Assembly: GCA_025558095.1 (NCBI GenBank)
Contig: JAIVFI010000018.1
Span: 1-64,000 of the forward strand
Origin: Hyaloraphidium curvatum
Lineage: Eukaryota; Monoblepharomycota; Hyaloraphidiomycetes; Hyaloraphidiales; Hyaloraphidiaceae
Direction: 5' to 3'
Length of the DNA: 64,000 nucleotides
Shown: positions 43,943-55,013 of the stretch, piece after piece
How positions within the stretch are numbered: position 1 is the first letter of the stretch
Layout: each line of letters begins with the position of its first letter
Position numbers and translations under genes: made by a program
The notes under the pieces: model-generated
What the model was told of the DNA's origin: nothing
Databases searched by the model: none
The model's input: only the letters and a program-made list of their open reading frames with translations

Positions 43943-44989
43943 ATGTCGCGGCGGGTGCGGCCGGCGGCGCTGGGTGCGGCGCTGGGCCTGGCCGTGTCCC
44001 TGGTCCTCACAGGGACGACCGGCGGGCTGTGGCTCGCGCGGCTCCAAAAGTGCCCGGACGGCGACGCGGCCGCCGTCGCGCTCGGGGGCGTCCCCGCCAA
44101 CTCGTCGTCCCGCGCACCGTGCCCCTTCCTGCCGCGCATCCCGCGCGTGGTGCACCACGTCTTCGGCCTCGCGCCGGACTTCAGCGGCACGCCGTTCAAC
44201 GCGCTGCACGCCGCATCGATCCTCTCGGCCCGCAGGCACCTGCGCCCGACGCAGGCGCTCTTCCACCACACCTTCGAGCCCTCGGGCCCGCTCTGGGACC
44301 TCGTCAAGCCGCACCTGACCCTAGTCACGGTGGCCAACTTCTCGCACATCTTCGACCGCCCCGTCGACGTGGTCGCGCACAAGGCCGACTGGGTCCGCCT
44401 GAACGCGCTGCTCGAGCACGGCGGCGTGTACCTGGACATGGACACCATCGTCCTCCGCGACATGGACGAGTTCCTTGAGCTCGACGCGCTCTCCTCCTCC
44501 TCCCTCCGATCACCGGACCCCTCCGCCCCCGCGGCGTGCGAAAAGACGCACCAGTTCGTCATTGCCAAGGAGGGCACCTGGGGCGCCGCCAACGCCGTGA
44601 TGCTCTCGGCGCGCAACGCGACCTTCCTCCGCGCGTGGCGGCTGCTGTACCAGTTCTTCAACGACTCGGTGTGGGCGGACCACTCGGTCTACCAGCCGCG
44701 CAAGCTGGCCGAGCAGCTCCCCGAACAGGTCACTCTGCTGGAGCAGGGCGCGTTCCTGGACCCCCTGTTCGGCCCGCAGGATCTGGACAGGGTGTATGCC
44801 AAGGGCAGCGCGCACGACTGGCCGAGGTGGCAGTACGCGTACCACGGGTGGGAATCCCGCGCGGCGGCGCGCTACAACTTCTCGGAGATCTTCGAGCCGC
44901 GGTACGTGATGAAGGTGGACAGCGCGATCAACAGGCTGGTAAGGCCGTACATGGAGGAGCTGGTGGGACAGGGTCTCAAGGTGGGATAG
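43943..44989 (+). CDS. GT32-type glycosyltransferase (DXD sugar-binding family)
   Basis: A single exon of 348 residues with a type II membrane anchor (LGAALGLAVSLVLTGTTGGL). The stem contains NSS. The catalytic domain starts PRIPRVVHHVFG and has the hallmark ADWVRLNALLEHGGVYLDMD followed by TIVL, where D-M-D binds the metal and nucleotide sugar, and WADHSVYQPRKLAE later. The family includes Och1-type mannosyltransferases and alpha-1,4-galactosyl/GlcNAc transferases; donor specificity is not clear. It is a probable Golgi enzyme of the glycoprotein or glycolipid pathway, paired with the GT31 gene. Confidence 0.88.
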   Translation: MSRRVRPAALGAALGLAVSLVLTGTTGGLWLARLQKCPDGDAAAVALGGVPANSSSRAPCPFLPRIPRVVHHVFGLAPDFSGTPFNALHAASILSARRHLRPTQALFHHTFEPSGPLWDLVKPHLTLVTVANFSHIFDRPVDVVAHKADWVRLNALLEHGGVYLDMDTIVLRDMDEFLELDALSSSSLRSPDPSAPAACEKTHQFVIAKEGTWGAANAVMLSARNATFLRAWRLLYQFFNDSVWADHSVYQPRKLAEQLPEQVTLLEQGAFLDPLFGPQDLDRVYAKGSAHDWPRWQYAYHGWESRAAARYNFSEIFEPRYVMKVDSAINRLVRPYMEELVGQGLKVG

Positions 44990-45004
44990 CGGGGCTGGAG
45001 GCCG

Positions 45005-45378
45005 GTGGCCCGGGGGTGGGGGCACGTCGTGTCCTTCTGCCGCACGAAGCTCCTCCCGCACGCCGATCCGTCGAACCTGCTCCTCGCCTGCCGCGACACG
45101 CACACCATCGGGCAGTCCGTCTCGTGCCGAATTTCGTTCCTGATCACGATCTACGGCACGAAGCACGTCGGCGAGGGCATGGCGTGCTGGCTCGGTCTCT
45201 TGACCGGTGACGCGGCGTCTTCCGCCGGGCCGGAACGGTGCCCCACTACATGCAAGACTGCCCGATCGCGGGGCGCGGACTGGCCAGGAGGATGGCGGGA
45301 AGTCGGGATGGTGAGCGGAAAACGGCGTGGGAGGAGTACGAGAACGGCCTCGGACGCAGGGGGCCTCCGGAGGAGTAG
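45005..45378 (+). pseudogene. Relic of an F-box/ankyrin-like gene with an internal deletion
   Basis: The first part translates as HADPSNLLLACRDTHTIGQS, CRISFLITIYGTKHVGEG and MACWLGLLTGD, matching residues near the N-terminus of the gene at 50383-52844. After a frame change the match goes on (VFRRAGTVPHYM), then jumps to that gene's extreme C-terminus (GLARRMAGSRDGERK, TAWEEYENGL). The middle of about 600 residues is absent and there is no start codon. This is a decayed copy with a large internal deletion, on the opposite strand to its relative about 5 kb away and just downstream of the GT32 gene. Confidence 0.75.
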
Positions 45379-45408
45379 TGTCTAAACATCTCGATTGATC
45401 TCAAGGAG

Positions 45409-48059
45409 CTATAGGCCCTCGAGAATCCTCTTCAACTCGTCCGCCACGTCGCCGAACCGCGGCCTTGCGGCTGCATCCGACTGCCAGCACCTCTGCATCA
45501 GCATCCACGTGGCGTCCGGGCAGCGATCCGGCCTCTGCGGGCGGAACAAAGGGTCGCCTAGTATCCGGGCGCCGAAAGCGTCCAGGTCCACGCCCCGCCC
45601 GTGGAGGAACTTGTTGGCCTCGTGGATCTCGTCGGCCAGAGGGATGTCTCCCTCGGAGAGGAGCTCCCACATGGTCATGCCGAAAGCGTAAACGTCCGTA
45701 GCCGTGCCCGGTGTCGGCTGGGGCTTCTTGAACGCTGAGACCAATGACGCACCAGGTTACACTGTCGCTCATATGCGTCCGCTGCCGATCACTCACTCTC
45801 CGGCGCCATGTACGAAGGCGTCCCGCCTCCCCGGTTCGTCGCGCGCAGCGAGGCCGTGGTCCTGATCTTGGCCAGGCCAAAGTCCGAGACCTTGGCCACG
45901 CCGTTCTCGTCCACGAGGATGTTCTCGGCCTTGAGGTCCAGGTGGAGGATCGGCGTCGGCAGCGAATGGAGGTGGTTCATCCCGCGGGCGACCTGGAACA
46001 GCAGCTGGTGCACCGCACGCGCTTCGTACGCCTTCGGCTTCAGCCCGCTGAGGTACTTCTTGGCGGTGCCGCCTGCCATGAACAGCGTGACCAGACACAG
46101 CGGCTCGCGACACCATCCCATCAGAGGCAAAACTACGGAGCGGTGCGTCAGACGATTCTTTACGAGCAGTTTGCCAAGGCTTCCCTCACCGTTGACATGG
46201 TAAGGCAAACGCGACCAGACGTCCATCTCCCGTTCGAGCTCCGCAACGGCCTTGTCGAGCTGCTTGCCGGTCGGGGTGGAGCCGTTGATCACCTTGAGCG
46301 CGACCTTGGTGTGCCTTTGGTAGGTTGCCTCGAACACCGTCCCGAAGCCTCCCGCTGCAATGAATCGACCTTGCTCCAGGTGATTCGAGTCGATCTCGTG
46401 GCTGCTCCTGGAGATCCGCCCGCCGCCGTCGGGAGGGATTGGTTCCGCCGCGGGGTGCGGCGCGATTGCCCCCTCGTATCCACTGTCGCCACGGGCCTGC
46501 TTCGCGCCCTCCTCGGCGATCCTGCGCTCGAATTCCAGCTCCCGCAGCCGTAGCTCCTCCATGCGCCGCGCGAGCTCGGCTTGTTGCTCCGCAGCGGCCC
46601 TGGCGCGCTCCTGGGCCTCGCGGCCCTCGCGCTCGAGCCGCTCCGCCTCGAGGCGCTGTTGGGCAAGCTTCCTCGCGAGCTCCGCCTCCTCCTGCTCACG
46701 CCGGAGCTTCGCCGCGGCCCCGAGCTCCGCAGCCGCCCTTGCGCGCTCCTCGGCCTAGCGGCGCTCGCGCTCGAGCCGTTCCGCCTCGAGGCGCTGCTGG
46801 GCAAGCTTCCGCGCGGCCTCCGCCTCCTGCTCGCGTCTGAGCTTCGCAGCGGTCTCGAGCTCCTGCAGCCGCTTGCGCTCGCGCTCCTCCTGCACCCGCT
46901 GTCGCTCGAGCGCGGCCCGCTCCTCGGCCCTGCGCCGATCCTCGAGCTTCTTGCGCTCCCGGAGCGCCCTTTCCTTCCGAGCCGGGTCCTTGAGTGCATT
47001 CTTGATTTGTTCAGACACCCCACCAAGCTCAATGAGCGAATGGTTGAACTCGAGAGCGGAAAGGAGAGCGCGCTCGCCCTCCTCCGAGACCTTACCAAGA
47101 TCTAGCGTGGTAAGAGTGGTGTTCACCTTAAGCCCCTCGGCAAGCGCACGAGCTCCATCGTCCCCGATTCCACAAATTAGCGAAAGGTGAGTCAACGTTG
47201 AGTTCTCCTTCAGGGCATCCCCGAACGAACGTGTACCAGCGTCCTCCAGGTAATCACAAATCCATTCGCCATCTCCGTCATTGTAGTTGGCGTCGAGATA
47301 AAGGTATTTTAGGGTCGAGTTGGCCCTCAGCCCTTCAGCAAGGGCTCGCGCACCTTCCGCTCCAATCACGCAGTTGCTCAGGTTCACAGTGATCAGTACA
47401 CGATTCCTCTTCAGAACTTCTCCCAGCGCACGTGCTCCTTCGTCCTCTATCGCATTGTACTCCAGGCTCAGGCTGGTCAGCGTGGAGTTGACCAACAGTG
47501 CTTTTCCCAACGCCCGTGCGCCATCAGGCCCGACACCGTTTGCCGAAAGCTCCAAATCTTTGAGCGTTGAGTTGACCTTTAAAGTGTCCGCGAGCGCCCG
47601 CGCGCCCTCGTCCCCGATTGTGTTCACCTGCCATTGCCTCAGATTCGGATTGTGCCTCCCCTGCTCTCCAATTCCAAGCCAGAGCGTTGTCAGTGTGGCG
47701 TTCACTTTGAGTGCCTCCGCAAGGGCCAGAGCAGCCTCAGGCTCGAGGCAGTTGATGTATCGCAGGTTCAGGGTCGAGACGGTCGAGTTGTGCTTGAGCG
47801 CGTCCGCGAGCGCTCGGGCACCAACAGTTCTGGCGTAGCAGCCTTCAAAGTCCAGCTCCTTGACAGTATTGTTCTTCTTGAGCGCCTCCGAAAGAGCGCG
47901 CCACGCGTCCTCGTCGATGAAGTATTTCCCACCGAAGTTAAGAGGCTGCTCCACCCGTGTCTGCCCCGCCAACTTGCGACGCCAGTAGGCCGGGTCCTCC
48001 TCCGGTTTCGACGCATCGGGCCGCTTCGCGCCAAAGGCCGCGAGGACCTTCTTCATCAC
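45409..48059 (-). pseudogene. LRR - coiled coil - tyrosine-kinase-like kinase, interrupted by in-frame TAG
   Basis: Exons 46190-48059, 46133-46189 removed as a 57-bp in-frame intron, 45797-46132, and 45409-45734. If read through, the product is 843 residues: ribonuclease-inhibitor-like LRRs (repeats of the type GDEGARALADTLKVNSTLKD), an Arg/Glu-rich coiled coil containing a tandem duplication of about 45 residues, then a kinase domain (AAGGFGTVFEATY, VALKVI, HLDLKAENILVD, VSDFGLAK, GGGTPSYMAPE, DVYAFGMTMWELL). TAG at 46755-46757 stands where the sister coiled-coil repeat has Glu (GAG). No splice sites can remove it. Either the gene is newly broken, or two products are made, LRR-coil and kinase. 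HLD replaces the usual HRD. Confidence 0.75.
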
Positions 48060-48359
48060 CAGCGACGGAGCGCGGGCCGGGGCGCGCCGTGGCGCACAGG
48101 TGCTTCACGGTTTGACTGACTGACTGACTTCCGCCGCGGGCCCGGGACCGATATCGGGGACTCGCGCCCTCCCCAGATCCCAACGAATCCAGCTTTTGAA
48201 GCTAATCGACTACTTTCGGAGCATCACGATGACCCCTTTCCATCCCCTCGAAGCCAGTCATTTACCTCCGCTCCGGGCCCTCGGTGACTGGGGGTCACGT
48301 GACCCCCCACCTGCTGTCTGCAAACGCGACGCCATCCGCCCTGCCCGCGCCATCCCGCG
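48060..48359. promoter_or_regulatory. Divergent promoter region
   Basis: A 300-bp gap between the LRR-kinase start and the mitochondrial uS15 start. It includes a short TGAC tetranucleotide repeat near 48112-48129. No coding signal. Confidence 0.4.
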
Positions 48360-49543
48360 ATGGACGCCAGCGGGCACCTCCTCTCCGCGCTTCGCGGCCT
48401 GCGCATCTCCTGCGTGGTGCCCCCGCGGCCGTTTGCCTCACCCGGCGCCCGCGCCTTCCGCGCGTCGCCGCCCGCGCAGGCGCTGGTCCCGTGGGTCGCG
48501 CGCCCCGGCCGCGTCCGCAGAGCGCCGCCGGCAAAGGCGCTCAAGGCAAACCCGCGGCTGGCGCGGTCGGAGGAGAAACGCAAGGCCGCGGGGCGCAGCT
48601 GGCCGACGGTCGAGTCGACGGGCATCCTCATCAAGCGGGGCGACCGCTCGGAGCCGCCGCCGGTGCGGTGGCTGGATTGGCGGGGGAGCATGGGCCTCGG
48701 TGGGATGCCTCGTCGAGGAAGCGGGATCCGGTCTAATTGGTGGTCTTCTCCGCTACCGACGTGCTTCTTCTCGCGGCACGACTTGATCCTCCTCAAAACC
48801 TGAATCGGCGGCAATCTATCGTCTGGGCATCGTTTCCCGCAACAGCAACAGCAAGTTCCGAAACGCAGGACGCCGCCGCCCTCCGCGCCGCCAACGCCGC
48901 CCTCCGCGAGGAGCTCCTCTCCCCCTCCCCCTCCGTCCGGCTAGGCCGCGCCCTCGACCCCGTCGACCCCGCCAAGCTCCCCTCGGTCCCCGCCGCAGGC
49001 CCCTACTTCCACTCGGCGGTGACCCCGGCCGAGATCGCCTTCGCGACGGAGGAGGCGCCGAAAGCGCTGGGCGGGGATCCGCAGGAGCTCGAGGACAGGG
49101 CGGAGATGGTGCGGCGGGCGGCGAGCCTGGAGAACGCGTCGATGAGGCAGGTGGCGGCGTTCAACCGGGCGAGGATGGTGGGGTTGTTTGGGCGGAGGGA
49201 GGGGGATACGGGGTCGTCCGAGGTCAAGGGTGGGTTTGCCGCCGTGTTCCGAGGGTTGCCGCAAGCTGACCTGCTTGGAAGCCGCCGTCTGGACCGCCCG
49301 GATAAAAGCCATCCGGGAGCACCTCGAGTCGTGCGGATACAAGGATAAGCACGCGCGGCGTCGGCTCGCGATGCTCGAGTCGAGGAGGGCAAAGGAGCTG
49401 CTCTACCTGCGGCGCAAGGTGGGCGTACCGGCGGCTGCAGTTGCCGGCATCGGACTGATCCGCTTCCCGCACAGAACCTGAAGCAGTTCGTCGAGGTCAG
49501 CAAGGCGCTGGGCGTGGACCCCGGCCGGTTCGTCGGGCTGTAG
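48360..49543 (+). CDS. uS15m: Mitochondrial ribosomal protein uS15
   Basis: Exons 48360-48699, 48852-49229, 49282-49418 and 49475-49543 encode 307 residues. The uS15 core is rebuilt by splicing: GRREGDTGSSEVKAAVWTAR, IKAIREHLESCGYKDKHARR, RLAMLESRRAKELLYLRRKN, LKQFVEVSKALGV, matching the conserved DTGSxExQ...H...R...L.YL...Y pattern. The first 110 residues are basic and free of acidic residues at the start, fitting a mitochondrial targeting sequence. The long N-terminal extension is usual for fungal mitochondrial members. The first intron (about 152 bp) is longer than the others and its ends are the least certain. The protein binds small-subunit rRNA in the mitoribosome. Confidence 0.88.
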
Positions 49544-49660
49544 GCATCGCGGGACCTGGCGCGACGATTCGCCTCGGAATAGAGGGCGAGGATCTGGATT
49601 CGGCACACACACGCGTGGCGGTCCGAGAACATCGATCTTGTCCGGGATCGGTACACGGAA

Positions 49661-50215
49661 TCACACCTTGGGCTTGACCGGCGTCTGCTGGAGGAACTCG
49701 ACCCTGGCAGCGCCAACGAACGGTCATTCTCAAGTCCGCTGCCCTTGACCCGGCATGCCGCAACCCACCAGTTCCCATCCGGGTCCTCGACGATGCTGAT
49801 CCTGATCCCGGGCCTGAAATCCACCGGCTTGACCCTCACCGGCGCCCCGCCCGCCTCGGCCTGCTTCGTCACGGCGTCGACATCCTTGACGGTGATGGTG
49901 AAGTACCGCATCCCCGTCGCCGCGGCCATCCCGCCGGGCGGGTTCGAGCCGGCGGGGAGCTTGCCCTGCGTGACGAGCTTGAGCACCGTGGTGCCGATCA
50001 GGATGCGGTCCATCTTGCCGCCGCCGGCCATGGGGAGGGTGCCTTCGAGCGGGAGGCCGAGGGTGTCCTTGTAGAAGGCCAGCATCTGGGATTCGGGCGG
50101 GGGGACGGGCGTGGGTGACATTCGGCGGCGGGAGCGGAGACGGGTGCACCTTGGGCCCGTCGCGGACGACGATGCCGAGGTCGATCGAGTCCTTGGCCAC
50201 CTGCAGGGCCGGCAT
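49661..50215 (-). CDS. Glyoxalase/VOC-fold protein
   Basis: Exons 50150-50215, 49769-50085 and 49661-49703 encode 141 residues. Domain features are DLGIVVRDGPKMLAFYKDTL, GLPLEGTLPM, MRYFTITVKDVDAVTKQAEA and, created by the last splice, SIVEDPDGNWVEFLQQ, the standard metal-ligand Glu region of VOC proteins. It is the size of a single-domain glyoxalase, dioxygenase or resistance-type VOC protein. Which reaction it performs is not clear. Without splicing of the 64-bp and 65-bp introns the domain ends are lost. Confidence 0.85.
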
Positions 50216-50382
50216 CTTTGCGGGCGCGGCGGGGAAGAAGTGTCGCGGGAAACGGACGAACGAGCCGACGCGTCGAAGCGCGGAGTAACCCCGCGGTAGA
50301 CCGTCTTCATGTCAAGCCCGATCTGCCCTAAAGGCCTCCATTTACTGATTTCAAGCATCAAGACATTTCCCTAGCCGTAAGA

Positions 50383-52844
50383 TCACCTCCTGACACCGGC
50401 CTCCGAGAACTTGTCCTCGTACTCCTCCCACGCCGCCTTCCACTCGCCTCCTCGGCTCTCCGCCATCCTCCTGGCCAGCCGGGGCCCCGAGATCATATCC
50501 TTCTGCGTCGCCGCCTGCGCGAGGAGCTTCTTGAACATCCCCGGCCCCCGCTTCTCGTTTGGCTTGGTCATGCTCCCCCGCACGGCGTCGCTCGTGACCT
50601 TGGGGCGTTTGCCGCGCTCCGGGGCGAGCAGCCAGCCCACCAGCAAGGAGTCGCCCCTGCGCACGGCCCACGTAAGCACGTCGGAGAGCGACCCGGTGTT
50701 GTCGTTCGCGAGCTCGAGGAAGGCAATGATGGTGTCGTTGGTGGGGTACCGATTCGCGTCCTTGCCGAGGAACTCGCGGACAAAGTCGTGCACAGTGAAC
50801 GCACCGGTACCGGCTCTGGTAGCACCGCCTCCGAGTGGTATCAGCTTGCGGATGTCCTGGAATCGAAGGCACTTTGCTCAAGTCTGCGAGATCAGGGCCA
50901 GCAAGCAACAAACCTCGACGTTGCCGGCATCGATCGCAGCCCTGATGTCGTACGCAACGACGTCATCGACCGCGGAATGGTTCGGAATAAACGCGCGGTT
51001 GGTGGTGTTGCTCAGGGCGGTCCTGTTCCGGACGAGTTCCTCGGCGGTCCCGAGGTGCGGCCGGATGACGTCCCGCCTTGCCTTGTCGCCCGCGAACCAC
51101 TGCAGGAGCTGCTTCTTGCCCGTTTTGTCTTTCCACAGGTGCGAGTACGCGTCGAGCGCCGCCTTGAGGAGATCGGGCTGGGCGCCAGCCGCGGTCGGGG
51201 CCCGGAAGAGCGACGAAAGGACCGACAGGGCGTGCTCCCGCGAGAGCTCGACCTTCTCGACGACGAAAATACGCGTTCGGAGGGAGAGGGTGGCGTCGAG
51301 GATCAGGAAAACCGCGTCGGGGGCGCCAATCGTGGCCCCGGCCTTCATGAGCTGGCGCGCAGAAGCCACGTCGTTCGCCTTGATGGCCGCCAGCAGGTTC
51401 TGGTCGTCTTCAGTCATGGTGCTAGTGGTACCCGCGGTGTACCGCTGGATCACCTTGACCAGCTGCGGCTTCTCGGTCTTGATGCACATCTGTCGACGCC
51501 GGGAGGTTCAGGCAACAAATTGGCACGGCAGGGAAAGCCCACCTCGAGGTACCGCTCCACTTTGACCCTGGCATCGTCCGTAAAGAACCAGCCGTCCGCG
51601 AGTCGTTGATTGAGCAGCGCGGCAAGGGCGTCCTCCGTGGACTGGTTGGGGCCGTGGCAGCAAATGGCTGCCCACACAGCGTCCAGCACGTCCGGGTTAT
51701 CCTTCGTCGCATTGCTGTTGTAGGGCACGCGGGCACCCGCGTGAACGACAACTCTAAAGGAAGTGCGAAGAAGCGTAAGGTTCGACGGCCTGCGCTGGCG
51801 GCCTCGCACCTACTGGTAAGCCAGGGCCGTGGTAGTTGGCACGTAGGTGAGCTCGACTTCGGGTAGAGCTTGCGGATCGGCGGAAATGACTTTGTTCAGC
51901 AGAATCCTGCTGAGGCTGCGCGCGGTCTTGGATCGCCGGTCCTGTTCGGAGTAGGGCTCCCGCTCTGGAGGTAGCTCCGACGACAGCAGCTCCCGGGCGC
52001 GCGCCGATTCCCAGAAGAAGTTGCCCTCGCTGGCATCCACCTGCACGCCCAGCTCGAGAAGACGATTGATTGCTCCGACAGCATTGCGGCTGACGGCCTC
52101 AACGAGGAGCATGTGGCCGCCGTTGAGTGCCTCGATCCCCATGTCGGCACCGTGCACGCACAGGGGCGCGCGACCTCTCGCCGAGTAATCCTCAAACGCG
52201 TCCCTGAAGTTGCGACCGCTGGTGGAGAGACCGGCGACGGAAAAATTGGGATCGAACAAGAATTGGTGCCGCAAGGCCCCCACAGCGATCGCGACGTCGT
52301 CCGTCCCCGCCACGCCGATACGCTTGCCTTCCTTGACCAAGTACAGAAGCTCCGAAGGCACCTTAGACCCTTCCAGCTTGACCAGCGCCCTGAACGAGAC
52401 CTCGTCGTTCGCGGAAAACGGGTCGAACCCCGTCCCCGGATCTCGCCCCGGCGGCCAGAGCTCGAGCCCAAAGCGCAGCACCGGCACCAGCAGCTCTGGC
52501 CTCTCCCCATTTGCGAATCTCCTGTAGAGCCTTTGCAGCACGTAACGGGGCACCGTTCCGGCCCGGCGGAAGACGCCCTCGACCACGTCAGCGGTCAAGA
52601 GACCGAGCCAGCACGCCATTCCCTCCCCGACGTGCCGGGTGCCGTACACCGTGACCAGAAACGAAATCCGGCACGAGATCGATTGCCCGATGGCGTGCAT
52701 GTCGCGGCAAGTGCGGAGGAGGTTCGACGGGTCGCCGTGCGGGTGGAGCTTCGTGCGGCCCGAGAAGGACACGACGTGCTCGAGGCACTCGGGCGGGAGA
52801 GCGAAGAGCGGAGACTGCGGCTGCGGGCGGCTGGCGAGCGGCAT
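50383..52844 (-). CDS. F-box/ankyrin-like protein of unknown function
   Basis: Exons 51814-52844, 51543-51753, 50914-51489 and 50383-50856 encode 763 residues; an in-frame ATG at 52943 is an alternative start. The N-terminus resembles an F-box-type motif (FALPPECLEHVVSFSGRTKL, then DPSNLLRTCRDMHAIGQS). The rest has ankyrin-like helix pairs separated by irregular spacers (HMLLVEAVSRNAVGAINRLL, LLAAIKANDVASARQLMKAG, LTWAVRRGDSLLVGWLL). It ends MAESRGGEWKAAWEEYEDKF. A broken copy lies at 45005-45378 on the other strand. Probably an intracellular protein-interaction protein; the ankyrin assignment is tentative. Confidence 0.8.
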
Positions 52845-53007
52845 CGTTGGAGACGAAAGGGAAAGAGACGGGTGGGAAAAGCCGAAAAAGAACGACGGAG
52901 AGACGAATCGCAGGGATGATGACTCGCGGGCGTGTCTCGCCAATTCATTATGCCAGCGTCGAAGTAGATATAGATCCGATTATCCTCTACATAATAGCAG
53001 CGCGCCA

Positions 53008-55013
53008 TCATGGACCGCAGTGGAACTTGTCGGTCGCCTTGTACTTTCTCCTCGTTGCCCTGCTCGAGTTCCGGTGGCTCCACCCGAGGTCCAGGCCGCA
53101 GTCGGTCTGCACGTTCTTCATCCCGTACAGATCGACGAGGCCCGCGGCGTGGGCGAGGAAGGCGCCGGTGTAGTCCTGCGCGGGCTCGGTGTAGGTGTAG
53201 TTCCTTTGTCCGGGCGGGGCGTCAGAAGTCGATCTCGCCGCCCCCGGGAAAGCCCCACCAGTGGTCGTCCACGACCGTGTCGTCAGGCAACGGCCCGCCC
53301 AGCAGCGCCCCGTATGCGATGAACTGATTCTTGTGGTTCCACTTGCCGACGCCCTGCAGCACAAAGTCGCGCTGGATGATGCCGAGCTTCTGCCCGCGAA
53401 GGGGAAAGTCGATGAACGAGTTGTAGGACGAGATGTGGGAGGGGTACTGGGGCCAGGAGCCCTTGCCGAAGCCCACGAGGAAGGAGAACGGCTTCTTGAG
53501 GCCCGGCTTGCCCTTGTTGTCGCCGAGCTGCACGCGGAGGGTCAGCGCGGATGTCGGATAGGAGCCACAGGATGCCCACGATGTAGTTCGCCTGCGTCAC
53601 CGCCCAATTCGCCAGCTTCGTCGCGTACGCGTCCGCAGGATCAAACGTCCTCAGGAACTTGGCGTGCCGCAGCGCGAGGAAAGCCGCGTGCGAGGCGCCG
53701 CCCAGCGCACCCCAGTTGGGGCCCCTCGCAAGGCCGCGCGGCGTATAGAAGCAGCAGGGGCAGTTTCTGTTGTACCCGGGCGGATCGGGCATCGCCGGGT
53801 CCGGGTTCACGGGATTGGGCTTGCAGTTGCCATACAGCTTGGGGCAGTCGGGCATCCACAGGTCCAGATTCCGCTTGACCTCCGCGGCGTACTTTGAGGT
53901 CTTGTTGTTGTCGATGACCGCGAGGAGGTGGCTGAGGGGCTGGAACTTGTTCTCCCAGTCGAAGTACTGCAGGCCGCGGGGGTGCGCTCCGGCCAGGCGG
54001 AGGAAGCGGGCGTCCTCGAAGTCCCAGGCCTGACGGGCGCGGTCGAGGTAGGCGGCCTCGTTGGTGGCGAGGTAGAGGAAGATGGCCGCGATGCCGATCT
54101 CGTCCTCGTACGAAGTGGAAGGGTAGTACTGGGCTGCAAACGAGGGCAACTGTTAGAGCAGCTCCAACGTTCGCTGCGGGAGTAACTCACCGTGAGACTT
54201 GAACGCGGCGGTCTTGTTTCCCCAGGCCATGTAGGTTCCCGGGTACTTGGTCGCAAAGTCGTACAGGTCCTTCGCCGATTGCAGGCACCTCGCTGCAAAC
54301 GCCGCGTCCGTGCTCCTCAGGGTGAGGTACGCCAGCGACATTCCCGCCGACGCAGCGCCGATGATCTCGGAACTCGGGTGCTGCGGGGTGATGTACCCCG
54401 AGAACTTGGGCCCAGCGCGCCTGAAGCCCATCGCCGACACCCACTCCTCCGGCGGCCCCTGGTACAGGAAATCCACCCCCTCCCCGACTCCCATCATCCC
54501 GATGAACTTGTACTTGGCCACGTGCGCCTTCAGCGTGTACTCGGCCCCAATCCGCACCCAGTCCCTGGCCTCGGTGACCTCGCCGATCCCCGTTAGCGCA
54601 GCCTCGTGTGCGTACAGCGCCCAGCCCATCATCCAGTGTGTGTGCGCGAACGGGCCTCCGAACTTGAGCGCGTTGGTCGCCTCGTACCACCCGCCCGACA
54701 TGTCCTCGCCCGCCGGCCCTTTGCAGTCCATGCAGCTGTCCCCGCGCCACGCGAGCCTCTGGTACGGCAGCTTTCCGCTGCGCTGGCCCCAGAAGTAGAG
54801 GTACGACAGGTGTACGGCCCGGGAGTAGTCGTACTTGGGGAGGCGGGGAGTGGGTGGGGGGATGGCCTGCCTCTTTGCTAGGCGCGAGTCGGCGGCGTCC
54901 GCTTCCGGCGCCCGGGGGGCGGCAGCGGCCTCCCAGGGGGCCGCAAGTAGCAGTACGAGTGCCAGTAATGCGCCGTGCCGCGCGATGGCCCGCGCACGCG
55001 CGCAGAATGCCAT
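53008..55013 (-). CDS. Secreted GH9-like glycoside hydrolase with altered catalytic residues
   Basis: Exons 54191-55013, 53580-54133, 53259-53527 and 53008-53203 encode 613 residues. A signal peptide (GALLALVLLLAAPWEAAAAP) is followed by a GH9 layout: YDYSRAVHLSYLYFWGQRSG, LAWRGDSCMDCKG, GGWYEATNALKFGGPFAHTH, then NYILGDNKGKPGLKKPFSFL, VGFGKGSWPQYPSHIS, and a C-terminal YTEPAQDYTGAFLAHAAGL carrying the Glu expected as proton donor. In active GH9 enzymes the second block reads YDAGDHVKF with two essential Asp; here they are Glu111 and Asn114. Endoglucanase activity is therefore doubtful. The last intron uses an AAG acceptor. It is perhaps a binding or processing protein for beta-glucans. Confidence 0.82.

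Noticed and set aside
2764-46757. Reassignment of TAG to an amino acid in this genome
   Set aside because: TAG ends several intact genes (trypsin-like, alpha/beta hydrolase, GT32, uS15m) at the expected place, and the two internal TAG codons replace different residues (Ser, Glu). Isolated mutations or errors are simpler.
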